A DNA stretch of 64,000 bases, taken from assembly GCA_949825065.1 (NCBI GenBank), contig OX463859.1, positions 11,247,606-11,311,605 on the forward strand, written 5' to 3'. The DNA comes from Odontocerum albicorne. Taxonomy: Eukaryota; Arthropoda; Insecta; Trichoptera; Odontoceridae. The position numbers were made by a program, and so were the translations under genes. Each line of letters opens with the position of its first letter. Position 1 is the first letter of the stretch. The notes under the pieces were generated by a model. That model was not told the origin of the DNA, searched no databases, and saw nothing but the letters and a program-made list of their open reading frames with translations. Of the stretch, positions 23,040-34,929 are shown piece after piece.

Positions 23040-23640
23040 AATATATACTCGGGCGAAGAATAAAATTAATGAAAATTAAAATAGGTGGCATTGGCGTACA
23101 CAATCACTTTTTAGATGCATAAGTTTCCGACCTAAATATGTAGCCGGGTATATGGACAGATACCAAGTAATACGTTATGTAAAAAAACTCCTTAAGACTC
23201 CTTAAACTACTTAATTCCAACACTTCACCATCATTATCTGGTGTTGCTGTGTTAATGCTGTGTATCTACTTATCGTTCCAAATGATACTGTGTTCGAGCG
23301 AACTAGAGCGCCCTTGAGGAAAGTTTGCTCTCCTAATGGCGCTATATAAATTGTAATTTCATCATTAATATTATTAAACACCTTTCAAGTTGTTGGTTGC
23401 CCTGTTTTGAACATCATTCTCTGACAGTAAGAAAACCTATAGAATTTTTTGTCGTTATCGCCGTATCGAAGATAATCCTTCTGTTACATATTTATTCGAC
23501 ACGCAAATTTTTCTTCCTCTACATCCATATACTCTTGTATTCATCTCCTTCATTATCGATGCTCTTCTTCCTATCATAACACATAATATACATTTTTCTT
23601 TGTCTACCAGCAGCTTTCCTAGTGTATGGAAGAAGGATCT
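23040..23640. other. unit backbone, no gene seen
   Basis: This backbone matches units 2 and 3 (GGTGGCATTGGCGTACACAA) and, at 23300-23420, unit 3 at 60840-60960 (CTAGAGCGCCCTTGAGGA). No coding potential is visible. Confidence 0.55.
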
Positions 23641-24490
23641 AATTACCGAAAATTGGCTCATCCACGTTATATACAGATTTTAGGTCCATATCTATTCTGC
23701 CCACACTATCTAAAGTTATTGAAAAAATTGTTCGTCTACAAATTGACTCCCACCTTAATCAATTTGAATTGTTTAATCCGTTGCAGTCAGGATTTCGTCC
23801 GGGACATAGTATATTACCACTACCGCACCGGTCAAGATTATGGATTATGTGAGACGTCGAATGAGCTTTAAGCAGCTGACATTGTTATGTCTGCTGGATT
23901 TTAGCAATCCATTCAATACTGTAGACTTCGATCTACTTATGGCTCGAATGCGTTCATTACGATTCTCTGAATCGGTCATTGTCTGGTTTTCGAGGTATTT
24001 AAAGGGAAGACAACAATCCTGTAAATACCAAGAGCGTATACTATATCTGAATCCTCTATCGTATACTATATCTGAGCGTATACTATATCTGAATCCTCTT
24101 TGCAGGCGTTCCCCAAGGTGGAATTCTCCCTCCACTCTTTTTTTCTATATTCATCAACCCAATAACATCGTCTCTTAAATGTTCATATCATCTGTATCAA
24201 ATTTCTTTCACACGGCTTTGAAAAATTAAAATGTCATATATAGCTTCATACCACAAGGCATTGAACTGGTTGAATGTTTGAAATAGACGCCAAATTCACA
24301 TACTGTCTCTATTGTATAATATCCTAAACTGTCCCGCCACCCCCTCTTATCTCGCGGAAAATTTTCAGCGTCTTTCCAATCATGGGATTAGCGCTACGCT
24401 CAAACAGAGATTTTTTATTACCCTTTCCAGTTCACCGCTCCTCTTTTTTTACGTCGTCCTTTACTGTCCATGCAGTGAGACTCTGAGACA
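23640..24490 (+). mobile_element. CR1/Jockey-like reverse transcriptase fragment, unit 1 only
   Basis: With two frame changes the plus strand gives RT blocks NPLQSGFRPGHS, LTLLCLLDFSNPFNTVDFD (Asp-containing motif A, with Lys/Ala replaced), VIVWFSRYLKGRQQS, GVPQGGIL-like sequence and FFSIFINPITSSL. After a deletion a C-terminal block PSYLAENFQRLSNHG follows. The FADD catalytic block is gone. A local duplication of GTATACTATATCTGA (24040-24095) breaks the frame. The sister units lack this insertion. Confidence 0.7.
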
Positions 24491-24499
24491 CGCTTGTTA

Positions 24500-25150
24500 A
24501 ATTTCCTGCTTTCAAAGTAATATTCCCTCAATTCAACCATACTCTTCTTGATATTCCTCTACCACGACATTCTCTCATATAAGCACACTATATACCCTTT
24601 CCTATTTATTCGTTCTACATGCCCAAACTGTCTCACAGTGCTCTTCTCGATCTTACTCAACAAATCAGCCTTAAGTTCAAATTCATTCCTAATCACTGAA
24701 TTCGGCATGCTTTCAACCATTAATACACTATGTATTCTTTTCAGTGCACTCATTTCTTCCGCATTTATTCAGCTTCACTCGCATACGCTATTGGCACTGA
24801 ATATTGTGTGAACTAATCTTAGCATATTTTGATATTCTTTGGGTCGAGTATTTATAAGTGTCCCATTTATTATGTTACATACTGTTCGATATCCCTCGTA
24901 ACATAACTCTTCCAGCATCTGAAGTAATACTTCACAAATTGCAAATTCCTCAACTCTCTCTAATCTGTCATTGCTCACCCATATATGGTATTTAATTTTC
25001 CTTTCACGCTTTTATATCATCATGTCTTAAGATTTCGCAGCATTAATTCTAAAATATTTATCTGTACATCTTTCATGCAATTTGCTTATCATAATCTGCA
25101 ATTCATTCTCACTCTTCGCTAACGCTAGCATGTCTTAATTTTTATGCCAC
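24500..25150 (-). mobile_element. RTE-like LINE relic, unit 1
   Basis: The minus-strand frame 24753-24559 reads MSALKRIHSVLMVESMPNSV and STVRQFGHVERINRKGY, equivalent to the AVEMRALR...LRWFGHVERMN region of the RTE-like element. The same relic recurs at 6341-7160 and 60960-61350. Confidence 0.65.
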
Positions 25151-25244
25151 CCATTGAATCTTGTTTTTCCTCAAACATGCTAATCTGCTATGTTAATAAT
25201 ATTAACCAACCAAGGCGACATAACACATCCTTTCTTTACCCTTA

Positions 25245-25465
25245 GAAAACTCACCGGACACACCGTTATACTAGATCCGATGACACGCCGAAGTGAGACA
25301 ATCGGAGTACACCGGCATATTTTTTTTTTTCTCTTTCTGAAAGAATAGGTATGACTGAAGTCATAGTTATCCTTATGCCCCCGAATACTATCCGTAAAAA
25401 AGTCCAGTGCTTTTCCGCGCTGCCATGTACCTCATCCGAGTCATCCGACATCTATTTGACCTACA
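25245..25465 (-). repeat. tRNA-headed SINE, unit 1 (head eroded)
   Basis: The body (minus strand: TCCGGATAGT-like, GGGCATAAGGATAACTATGA, CTTCAGTCATACC) matches 37560-37815, 57640-57870 and 61470-61740. Those copies still show the tRNA-like B box; here it is missing. Confidence 0.55.
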
Positions 25466-25970
25466 AACAAGTGTTTTGTTCACTGCATATCAAATTTAAT
25501 ATTTTTTTTGAAAAGTCACTATTTAATTTATTTTCCAATTGTGAGGTAAATAATATTTGGTTTTCGAACAAGTTCAGTACATTTCTTTAAAATATTTTTT
25601 ATTGAAATATCCTTTCCGTTAAATGATTTCCAAAATCATACTCATGGCGATTATTTTCGTAAAATGCTGACAAATACATGATTTGTATTGTGTTTTTGTC
25701 GTCATTATAATCACCCAGACAAGGCTTTGTTATTGCTATTATAAAAAGCACCAGAAGAAAAACAAAATTATCAAGGTGTCACAATGTTTGAAATTATCTA
25801 AAATTCAGAATATTAACAATGCAATAAAACGAAAGCATAATAAAGACGAAAGGTTATCGACAATTCCTTGTGGCTAAAACACACATTCTATCACCCCTTT
25901 TCCCTACCAGGCTCTATCATCGCAATTCTCATATTTCATGAGTTAAGAGACAATCTAAGGAATATATAAA

Positions 25971-26440
25971 ATGAAGTTGGTTTTGAATGTAAAGTTATAC
26001 GTAGTATTGCGTCATTATACGCCGAAAGAAGAGCGTGTGTTCGACTGAATGGTACCTTTCCTGAATGAAGTTGGTTTTAAATGTAAAGTTATACGTAGTA
26101 TTGCGTCATTATACGCCGAAAGAAGAGCGTGTGTTCGACTGAATGGTACCTTTCCTGAATGAAGTTGGTTTTAAACGTAAAGTTATACGTAGTATTGCGT
26201 CATTATACGCCGAAAGAAGAGCGTGTGTTCGACTGAATGGTATATTTACTGAATGAAGTTGGTTTTAAATATAAAGTTATACGTAGTATTGCGTCATTAT
26301 ACGCCGAAAGAAGAGCGTGTGTTCGACTGAATGGTATCTTTACTCAATGAAGTTGGTTTTAAATATAAAGTTATACGTAGTATTGCGTCATTATACGCCG
26401 AAAGAAGAGCGCGTGTTCGACTGAATGGTACCTTTACTGA
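25971..26440. repeat. 94-bp minisatellite, five units, from LINE RT sequence
   Basis: Five contiguous 94-bp units start at 25971, 26065, 26159, 26253 and 26347 with ATGAAGTTGGTTTT. The unit corresponds to the RT stretch translating VIRSIASLYAERRARVRLNG. Because 94 is not a multiple of three, the frame shifts at every unit. Units 2 and 3 hold a single copy (38900-39000 and 63650-63740), so the array arose in unit 1. Confidence 0.95.
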
Positions 26441-26960
26441 ATGGATACATTTTTCCAAAGGAGAAGAACAAGAATGCGTTGTGTCACTTTGGTTGTTCAA
26501 TAATTATATAGATTAATGTGAAGAGGGACTACAGGGTCTACTGGTGGCAAACCAATGTCGAATGGAAGAGTTTGTGGATTTTTGTATGCAAATAACTTGG
26601 TTGTGTTGGCGGAAAGTAGAGTAATTGCGGAGTTTGATAAGTAAATTGTATGAGATATGCAAAAAGGAAGATCTGAAAGTGAATGTGGCAAAATCCTAAA
26701 TAATGGGGATAGAAATGGGTGAAAGGAAAATCAATGCAATACATAGGTGAATAATGAAAGATTGGAGAATTTTGTTGAAGAATTTTAGTATTTGGCTAGT
26801 ATTTTCTCAGATGCTGGAAAAGTTCAGAGGGATATCAAATGGCGTGTGGCGTAAGAAAACAAAGTCAATTGCCACTTAAACATATATACTCGAACCAGAA
26901 AGTATGAAAAACTGTTAAGTTGATAGTCCAAATAATGCTTAGGTGCCAGATGTGATGATT
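26441..26960 (+). mobile_element. RTE-like LINE RT relic, unit 1
   Basis: The plus strand gives EWIHFSKGEEQECVVSLWLF (the SPWLF block degraded), NLVVLAES, KLYEICKKEDLKVNVAKS and a later LASIFSDAG-like block. The catalytic YADD is YANN in this copy and in unit 2, so the element was dead before the units duplicated. Confidence 0.75.
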
Positions 26961-28100
26961 GAGAGTAAAACATGGACGTGGATAGATACTTTGAAAAACT
27001 GTATAAAAACTGTATGTTGCAGATGTGAAGACGTTTGTAAAATTTTATCTCTAAATGCCGTTACATTAATTGTGCATTTATTATTTTTGTTGTTGATTGA
27101 ACTTCAAATTAAAAGGTTGTAAAAATGTTGCATAATTAGATAGATACATAAAAAATTGTCAATATTTTTTACCGTACAGCTAGGTAAACATAAGATACAT
27201 TTTAAAATAAAATCCTCATTTCGTCAATAATCATTAAATAAATATGTACGTATATCAAACAAATTTTTCATTATGAAATTTAAAACAATTGCCCCATCTA
27301 TTGCAATATACTCGTATTATTATGTAAATCAACTTTGGAAACTACAAAATGTTTTTTAATAAAACAATTGTGTTTATTATCATTTGAGAAAAATAAGATG
27401 AAGTACGTCAATATCAAAGTCCCCCTCCCCTTGCTCTTCTCAGCTGCTTTAGCCAGTAATAATGTTAATAAAAATAATAATGTGTACTTATGTTAAACAT
27501 CATCACCCTGTGTCCCTTGCTTTTCGTCTCCTACACATTCATACAACTCGTCATGTGGTTTTCACTCAAGGCCTCTTTAACATATTTCTGGTTGTTTGGA
27601 AGATATTGCCATATGGCGATAAGTCCGTCAGGTTGTACTGTGTACAACAGAAGTGTAATACAACACAATAATACTCCTCTATCTCTATTCATATGTCCTT
27701 TTATTCAATATTTCTGGTCAAAATAGAATCGGATTCTTCAAGTAATATCAATTGATTGGTTCCAGGATCAATTTTATTTTTTATGTCAGCTCATCTTCGG
27801 ATCCTTGAACAAGTTGCATGTCGTTTTTATCTCTTGTTTCAAGTAAAGAAACCCATGTTTTTTTCTTGTTGAATGTCAAAATAATTCTTACTTTGTCCTT
27901 TGAATGATATAGTAGATAATACTTTCCTATTTCTATTCTTCTTATTCAAGACATTAGTTCTCTATTAATGACAAATAAATGCTACGATACTTCATATTAC
28001 ATATTATCTCTCCATTATTTTGAAAATAAATTGTGAATGAGCGATCAGATAATTAATTATTCTAAATATTTTAGGAACTTTCTCGATGTGTCCTCAGCGG
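26961..28100. other. unit boundary backbone with LINE tail
   Basis: AT-rich DNA shared with 39590-40455. It includes the Helitron empty site near 27232 and, at 27578-27671, a LINE-tail-like GGTTGTTTGGAAGATATTGC...AAGTCCGTC. No gene is supported. Confidence 0.55.
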
Positions 28101-28700
28101 TAGCATGGCAGTAGGGAAATAGTTTGGGGCCGGACACTTTTTGATAGCACATACTTCATGCAAGAAAGTGAAATATATGCGATATAAGAAAAAGTAATTC
28201 GAAAGTAATTTCTCAGATGGAAGAGTTAAGAGGAATATCGAATAGCGTATAGCGATAAAAAAACAAAGTAAATAGGGCCCTAAAATTACATATCTAAATC
28301 AGCAAAGCTTTGGATACTGTTTCATTCAATTTGAATTCTCTACTAAATATTAGTTCCAACTTTGATGTATGGGAGTTAAACTAGATGAAGAAATATAATG
28401 AAAGAGGCAGAATGAATGGTCTAGAAATACGTGCACTTAGATGGAAAGATGAGGAAAATGTATTATATATTAAGAAAAAACGTGATTAGGGATAAAGAAA
28501 AACACTTTGAGATGATTTGAGCACGTGGAAAGAATAAATTAAGAAATACAAAACGAATATACAGTCACACTGAATATTAATTTTGTTTTGCGTGTAAGGG
28601 AAATACGTGGATGACCAAGAAAAGTATGGTTTGATCAAGAGAACGTATGATGAGAGGCGTGTATTTCGTCTTGGCCTATCCCGACAGGGGGTTGATAGAA
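28100..28700 (+). mobile_element. RTE-like LINE 3' relic, unit 2
   Basis: This is the sister of 14700-15290, with the degraded pieces GRVKRNIE-like, ERIN*EIQNEYTVTLN and GRPRKVWFDQ-like, then LVLAYPDRG. Same breaks as the sisters. Confidence 0.65.
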
Positions 28701-28829
28701 TGTATTTATGTATTCCTAAAATAGTGAATATGTTGCGTATATAAATTGTTTTGAAAATGTAAAAATAGCAATAAATGTGGTTTCTTTTATAATGGGCACT
28801 GCTCCTTTATAATTCTGCATTAATATTTT

Positions 28830-28960
28830 TATATACGAGTATAAGACATTCAACTCAAACTCTTTTTTACATATGGGACATGAAATGTAAACTATTTTTA
28901 TTACTTATAAGACATAAAACTTAAACTTTTTTTATATATAGAGCATAAAAAAGTTAGTTC
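28830..28960. repeat. minisatellite of about 32 bp downstream of lipase copy 2
   Basis: About four units of the TATGGGACATxAAACTTAAAC type, the short version of the array at 15365-15720. Confidence 0.7.
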
Positions 28961-29959
28961 GGTGAAAGTGTGATACAAGTATAAAAAAAAAGTACAATTT
29001 CATTTTATTTCAACGTTTTCAGTTCCACAAATATCGACAGTAATGTGATCAACAGAGTAATTAACAATTTTGATATAAACAAGACCAAATTTTAATGAAC
29101 CAGGATTGTTAGTGAAGCCTCTTTAGATATTGAGCGAATGCCTGGAGCGTTTAAACATTATCTGTCTAGTAGTTTTATACAGTGAAATGAATCGAATTGA
29201 AATAGAACGGTATTCACCTGGTGTTTTATTTAGCGAACAAACGTCCACTCTTTCATTCGCTAAGTGATAATATACTTTTTGCAAAACATCTGCTAGCCAA
29301 AGATGTTCCACAAAGAATTTAATTGGAACCCACGACTGTCGGACGGTTCAGATCCGGCATTTCCAAGACCAAAAGGTGAAACGCCATTGGTTCTCAAGAA
29401 GAAAATACCTCGGGCAGTTGTTGGAGTATCATATCCCATGATGGTCTTCTCATTACTACTGCAAGTCCCTTTCAAGAAGGTGTTCCAGTTCTCACACTTG
29501 ACTGCAACGAAGGTTGTTGGGTTACCTATTGACTCTACGTAAAGTTCTATGATGCGCATATGAGACAGGGATATAATCGGAGCGTTTGGTTGAGCAGAAC
29601 CGCTATTTGGAAAAAAATCGACATCACCTGAAATAAAAATAAAAAATGTTTATATATATGTACATACCATTCCGCCACTTTTCTGTCGGGGTGAGCAGAT
29701 TGGATAGAGTGCTAAACTCTTCCACATCCATTAATAAACCTTCTCATATAACGACGATTTCTCTATTTTTCTAGGTTTCTATCATTCAAAATATCATTCA
29801 TTTGATCCAATCTTTCTTTTCTTGGTCTTCCTCTACCATGATTACCACTCATATTTGCACTTAATATTTGTTCTCTTATTTTTTTATTCATAAGTTCTAC
29901 ATGGCCAAATCATCTAATAGTGCACTAATATTTTGAGCTGTAAAAATTTAATCTTTTAA

Positions 29960-30573
29960 CTCTTTCCCCGCGGGGAGCACAAACGCCTGTGATCTGACGA
30001 CAATCCAAGTTTCAAATCACAAATACTTAAAAAAAATGACACAAAACCGGAATAAAAATGAAACTAAAATTTTAAATAATCTTTATTCTAGCGACATCTC
30101 TGAAAACCTTGTCAAATAATATATTAGTTTATGAGATATTGTTGAATAAACAGAGCGCCGAATTTTTTTGGTTTCTCAATATTTCCAGCATTAACGACCT
30201 GTCGCGCGGATCGAGTCCTGCGATGAGTCTCTCTTACGTAAATAAACATTACTAAGTCTCTCTTACGTAAATAAACATTACTAGTGCTATATGCATTTGA
30301 TTGGGTGAGTGTCATGAAGCATTGATTTGATCGTAGCATTCCTTTATTTATTTTACGTAATGTTAAGTTTTCTCCTTTATTTAATGAGTCTCCTTAAGAG
30401 TAATGACTATTATTTATTATTAGAAAATTACTTAAGTGTCATGTTTACTTGGTGTTGTAATCAAATATCAGTGGTTCTAAACAAAATATGTGTTTAAACT
30501 TAGAAATTAAAAAACGCTGAAATTGTGCCGCGCACAGGATTCGTGGAATTTGATTTTTAACGCGGTGAACAGG
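29960..30573. mobile_element. piggyBac-like MITE flanked by TTAA, intron 4 of lipase copy 2
   Basis: A 614-bp insertion has TTAA on both sides (29956-29959 and 30574-30577). The ends read CTCTTTCCCCGCGGGG and, inward from the right, CCTGTTCACCGCGTTA, which are imperfect inverted repeats of the piggyBac CCYTTxxCCGCG kind. Unit 3 has the empty site at 48560-48575 (AGTTTTAAGAACTTTC), exactly one TTAA. The interior carries a 28-bp tandem duplication (TCTCTTACGTAAATAAACAT at about 30227 and 30256) and no transposase. Confidence 0.8.
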
Positions 30574-31652
30574 TTAAGAACTTTCAACTACTGTTCCTTT
30601 TTAATTGAAAATATTACGCTGGCTCTTCTATTGGAAGGGATGAGAAAAAAACGTTATTTTTTTAATAACCCAAGAACACTCTAAGCTTACATTAAAAAAC
30701 ACCTAACATATAAAAGATACAACTTGTGTTTGACTAATATTGTTAAATTATGTTTTAGTGGTAGGCATTTATGAACATAGTAAGAATCGCTGGGTTAAAA
30801 GCATATAGAAACATGACTTTTGAAAAATAATAATATTACCCAGAGGCTTGACGATTCCAAAGACTCCGGCATCAGTATGCATAACATCTACAAAGTCTGC
30901 GTCGCCTGACGACAGAGTGGAGTTCGCTTCAGCAACAAAGAAGCATGGTCCAGCTGGGTCCAGTCCACTGATCCTCGCAACCCTCTTGCCTGTGAGCCGG
31001 GTGAAGGACTGACCAGCGAACCCTGAGATGTGGGAACCCAAACTGTGTCCAATAAGGTGAATATTGCTTACACCATCTAGAATTTTTTTAAATAAACTTT
31101 TAGAACAATAAAAACTTGCAATTGGTTTATGAGTAACACGAATGGAGAAAATTATCGTATACCAATTGATCAGTATCGCCCAACCAGAGATCCATAGAAG
31201 TTTCGCAGCTGATATAAAAAGAACGAAACAAGCACTGGATCCATGACCCCCTTTACGTGGTCACCAGCCAGCATTATCTAGGTTAAAATCCACCAACACT
31301 TTCATGAAGAAACCGCAAGAACTGACGATTTCTTCGACTAGATTGTTATCCTCATGGAAAATATGGCACATGTTGATCAACTAACTGCTTTGGTCTACTT
31401 AGAAATCACTTTTAAGAAATTTCAAATGTCCAGTAAAGGAAGAAAATGCTTTCTATCTCTCGCAAGATCAATAATCTAGGATCTGTTATGAGCATTATGA
31501 AGGAAAATTTAGAAGTGAAGGATCGTATTAACTAGGGCACGGAGTTCACCGTTTAATATTTAAATATCAAATTGACGATACTTACTTTCGTCAAGGATAG
31601 CGAGCTGTTTTCCAAGTGCATCTCCAATAAATTGAACATTAGTAGATGACGT

Positions 31653-31655
31653 CTA
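31653..31655 (-). other. premature stop (TAG) in lipase copy 2 exon 3
   Basis: The codon is in frame with the exon (205 bases after its first base) and is followed by ACG TCA TCT ACT AAT, aligned to GTG ACG TCG TCT ACT AAT in copy 3. Confidence 0.9.
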
Positions 31656-31914
31656 ATAGATTAAGCCGATAAGACTGCTGACATCTAAACATAGCACATT
31701 GACGCCTCCTTTCTTGATCAAAGCACTAGTGATGGATTGCACGCTAAAGGCATAAGCGTTTCCTAAGAAGCCGTGGATGTAGATAACTACGGGGAGATTG
31801 ATGTCGAACAGGGGTGAAGCAAGAATGTCGTTGGCTCCGTTGGAGAGGCTAAACCTAACCTAGAAATAAAAAAATAGTTTAATTTAAAGGTTGGATCTGT
31901 ATACAAATCCATTG

Positions 31915-32450
31915 ACCTTCCCATTGTTTCCTATGGGTCTCCATTCTCTTGGATTAAGACTTAGGGTCTCTCTAGGAGGTATATTCGGAACCTCAAAATG
32001 TTCTATCAGCGTTTCCTTTACCATATCATTCGGATCAACTGTAGTGATTATGTCATAAATGCCTCGATCCTACAACGTTTCAACTGTTAACCTGTTGAAG
32101 TTTCAGATGTCTTATTGAGGTGGGCCAAACATGTGGTACGAGTACGCATTGGTGATCATAGGTTCTCAAAACGTATCATATACGAGAAAGTAATGGACAA
32201 GCTAAGAGTTAGTGAACAGAGGAAGCGCTTTAAAGACATCTTGCGATAGTCGTTAACTTCGTGTGGGGCGTTTGTGGACTGGGTTTCCGTGGCTCAAAAT
32301 CGTTGAAAGTGGAGAGCTATCTGTTCTCAAGATAATGGTGCCTTAGCCGCTGGACGTATGAGAAAGTCTGCGTATTGCGAAAATACGTTAGCATTACCAG
32401 GCGGCTCAACGGGATGCACACGTCTGTGGTGTCTGTTACTGAAAAAATGA
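31915..32450 (+). mobile_element. LINE 3' relic in intron 2 of lipase copy 2
   Basis: Broken plus-strand translation reads RWAKHVVRVRIGDHRFSKRI, then EQRKRFKDIL and SCGAFVDWVSVAQNR, the C-terminal end of an RTE-like element with the usual QKKRFKDxLK order. It is shared with unit 1 (19255-19560). Confidence 0.7.
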
Positions 32451-32904
32451 GATTTAAAAAAAATATATTTTTTTAAAAATGTTTTGTACTGAAAATTTTA
32501 GTGACTTGCAAACTGAATTCTAGAATTCTGAAACATTTGAGAAAAATGATATGTCAACTTTTCGGTCAAGATTATTCCTTAATATCGGATTTTTGTTTCC
32601 CGTGTATTTTGTTCTGAATATGATGGGAATTTATTTCATGATAACATATTAAAAACACATGAAGGTCTTATATTTGTTAACGCTGTTTAAAAACACATAA
32701 ACGTCTTATATAAAAGTAAACAAAATAAAACATTTACCTTTCCAGACGCTGTGCGCACTTCTATGGCCAATCTGGATGTATCTGGAGGAGTTGTTGAAGT
32801 CAATTGAGTATAACTGATGCCCAAAAATTTCTTTACGGTTGTGCCTGTAATAACAAGTAACACAAATTATGAATGTTTACACTTCTATCATCTCGCTAAC
32901 ATAT

Positions 32905-33270
32905 GAAATAACCACATGCACTTGGTCCAGAAAAGTCCCTCTGTGTCTTCTTCTACTCCCACTCTCCTAAGTTCTTGCGGCATGTTATGCAAAAGCCTCA
33001 GTCTCATTAAGTCAAGTGGCCTTCTTCCGTGCTGTGGGGTTTGCATAATGATCATTGTTTACCGTGTCATCAACAATCTGGTACATGGCCTGTCTCTGTC
33101 TGTCGCTGGTAATTAGTAGATGTCTTGTCAATTTTCAAGTTTCTCTTTTTAATTTCAGTGTTCTTTCTGCTTTGGTCTGTTTTGGGCCAAGTTTATTTCG
33201 TAAAAGTCGATCTTCCAGATCACTTTCATCCCTGATCACTTAATTCCGTATTCTCCCATACATTGTCACC
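32905..33270 (-). mobile_element. RTE-like LINE relic in intron 1 of lipase copy 2
   Basis: Sister of 20080-20650, including CCCTGATCACTTAATTCCGT. No intact frame. Confidence 0.5.
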
Positions 33271-33529
33271 ACATGTAGTCTTTTATATTACAGGGTCATG
33301 TCTGTGAATTTGAGGTCACTTAAGTTACCATTTTCTGACATAAAGTTTTTAATACTTTTTCGAACCCATCTTGATTTATTTAGGTGTAAAATTGTCTCCT
33401 TGGCATATTCTTTTGCTAACTTGATATTGCTTGGGAGAAAAATATATGATGTAGCAATATTGTAAATGTTATACATTTTGTTGTGTTTAGATGTTTACGT
33501 TTAATTTTTTTAAAAACAAACTTGATATC

Positions 33530-34440
33530 CACGCGATATTATTTTTTTAAATTTCAGAATATACCGAAACAACACGTCTCCAATCGGTTAACAGAATATA
33601 ACCAAATAACACGTCTTCTCTTGTTTAAATACTACTGAGGGAAGAGTTATCAAATTTCCTGATTCAACTGTAAAATCCCTTGTCCAGACACGTTCTAACT
33701 TGTTCAGGCTGGAAACTTTTAGGCCATAGTGGTACTTCTATTGATTGATACCTTTACTAAACTCAATAGGTTTCGTTGGTCTTTGATTGTATATGTTTAT
33801 ATATTTTGAAAATTTTATTATCCCATTTTCTTTTAAAACTGAGACGGTGTAATTTGCAATTTGCACGACGATATATGCCCATAAAAGCATAATGCATCTG
33901 ATATTATGAAGTTGAAGTATTTGCGCTGAAGAATTTTCATTAAACTTGCATTTTTGATCAAATCGTGAAATAGTTATGTATACCTCATTCAGGGTACCCC
34001 ACAATCTTCATGGTAGGTGAAATCCTTGGAAAATCACGTTAGGATCTTTTATAAGGTAGATATTGGTGATTCTATTGCTGTCAAGTATCTGGTAAGTTCA
34101 CATACCGTTCAGTATATCGTTGTCCTTCGATCCAAAAAGGTCGCCGGTAGCAGGCCAGCAAACACCCACATGCATTGATAGCGTGTTATTTAGACGCACC
34201 TTCCAGCAATCCCTCATTAAGGCATCTTTGAATCGTAGATTAGAAGGCAACGGATTTGCAAGATCCGGAAATTTGATAATAGTTTTAAAGAATGTCTGTT
34301 TAGGTATCCGAATTTCTACACTATAAGCATGGGTCATTGTGTTGGACACTTACAGGGGTTGACGAGAGATTCCAGGACATTTACGAAAAATGGATTCCGC
34401 GAAGGATCTAGTGGCAACGTGGCGCATTCGATACAATCCT
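33530..34440 (-). other. unexplained segment in intron 1 of lipase copy 2
   Basis: This block is absent from intron 1 of copies 1 and 3, where homology resumes at about 34440 (TTGGTAAGATGC). On the minus strand it has coding-like pieces: ECATLPLDPSRNPFFVNV ending at a GTAAGT (34357-34352), then SVEIRIPKQTFFKTIIKF... to WKVRLNNTLSMHVGVCW (34349-34098), then an open frame 34004-33738. Frames change between pieces. At the left end, two copies of an AACACGTCT-containing unit occur. I do not recognise the peptides. It may be a decayed gene-derived or transposon insertion. Confidence 0.4.
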
Positions 34441-34929
34441 TATTGGTAAGATGCTTGTCAACTGACCCATAGTTAGAAGGTTTAATTCCATAAGGTACCT
34501 ATTTATTTAGAAGAGTTGTATGAAGTGACTGGATGAATGTGATTTTATTATTGACGTTTTAATTATTGTAGAATGAAGAATAAACTTCTGCGATAGTTTA
34601 GGCATGTAGGACGAATAAATTATGAAAATTAACAATACAAACATTCAGTGCAAGTATGAGAAGAAAACTTTGTGATTTTGGTGGATATGGAATGACGATA
34701 AAACCCATTGTTTGTAACTTACAGTCGGTGGAGAGGGTTTTACTGACGCCAGTAGCTAGCCCATTAGTAACCACATTGAACCCATCTAGAGGATTGTTTT
34801 GAGCGGGCGCATCCCTGACCGAGAATATGAAGACAAGCAGGAGGATCAATTTCATATCTGAAAACATAAAAGAAATAGAATACAAATTCTTTCTTTTTAT
34901 CAACTTGTAATTACTTTCGTAGTCTAGAC

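Larger units (their letters stand above)
29293..34855 (-). pseudogene. secreted neutral lipase, copy 2, broken by an in-frame TAG
   Basis: Five exons on the minus strand: 34855-34723, 32844-32738, 31859-31586, 31076-30840 and 29627-29293. Splice sites, phases (1, 0, 1, 1) and lengths match copies 1 and 3, giving 361 codons. The signal peptide MKLILLLVFIFSVRDAPA, oxyanion strand VVIYIHGFLG, nucleophile GHSLG, acid ISGLDPAGP and base LSHMR are all readable, but codon 69 of exon 3 is TAG (31655-31653), about residue 149, before the catalytic Ser. Copy 3 has GTG there and copy 1 ATG. A translated product would be a secreted stub of about 148 aa without catalytic residues. The rest of the frame is clean, so inactivation is recent, or this haplotype carries a null allele, or it is an assembly error. 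The C-terminus runs to SEPSDSRGFQ...NIFG, longer than in copies 1 and 3. Intron 4 holds a piggyBac-like MITE. Confidence 0.87.

Noticed and set aside
31586..31859. Readthrough or selenocysteine at the TAG of lipase copy 2
   Set aside because: Selenocysteine uses TGA, and no family member has a special residue there; a simple nonsense change is more economical.
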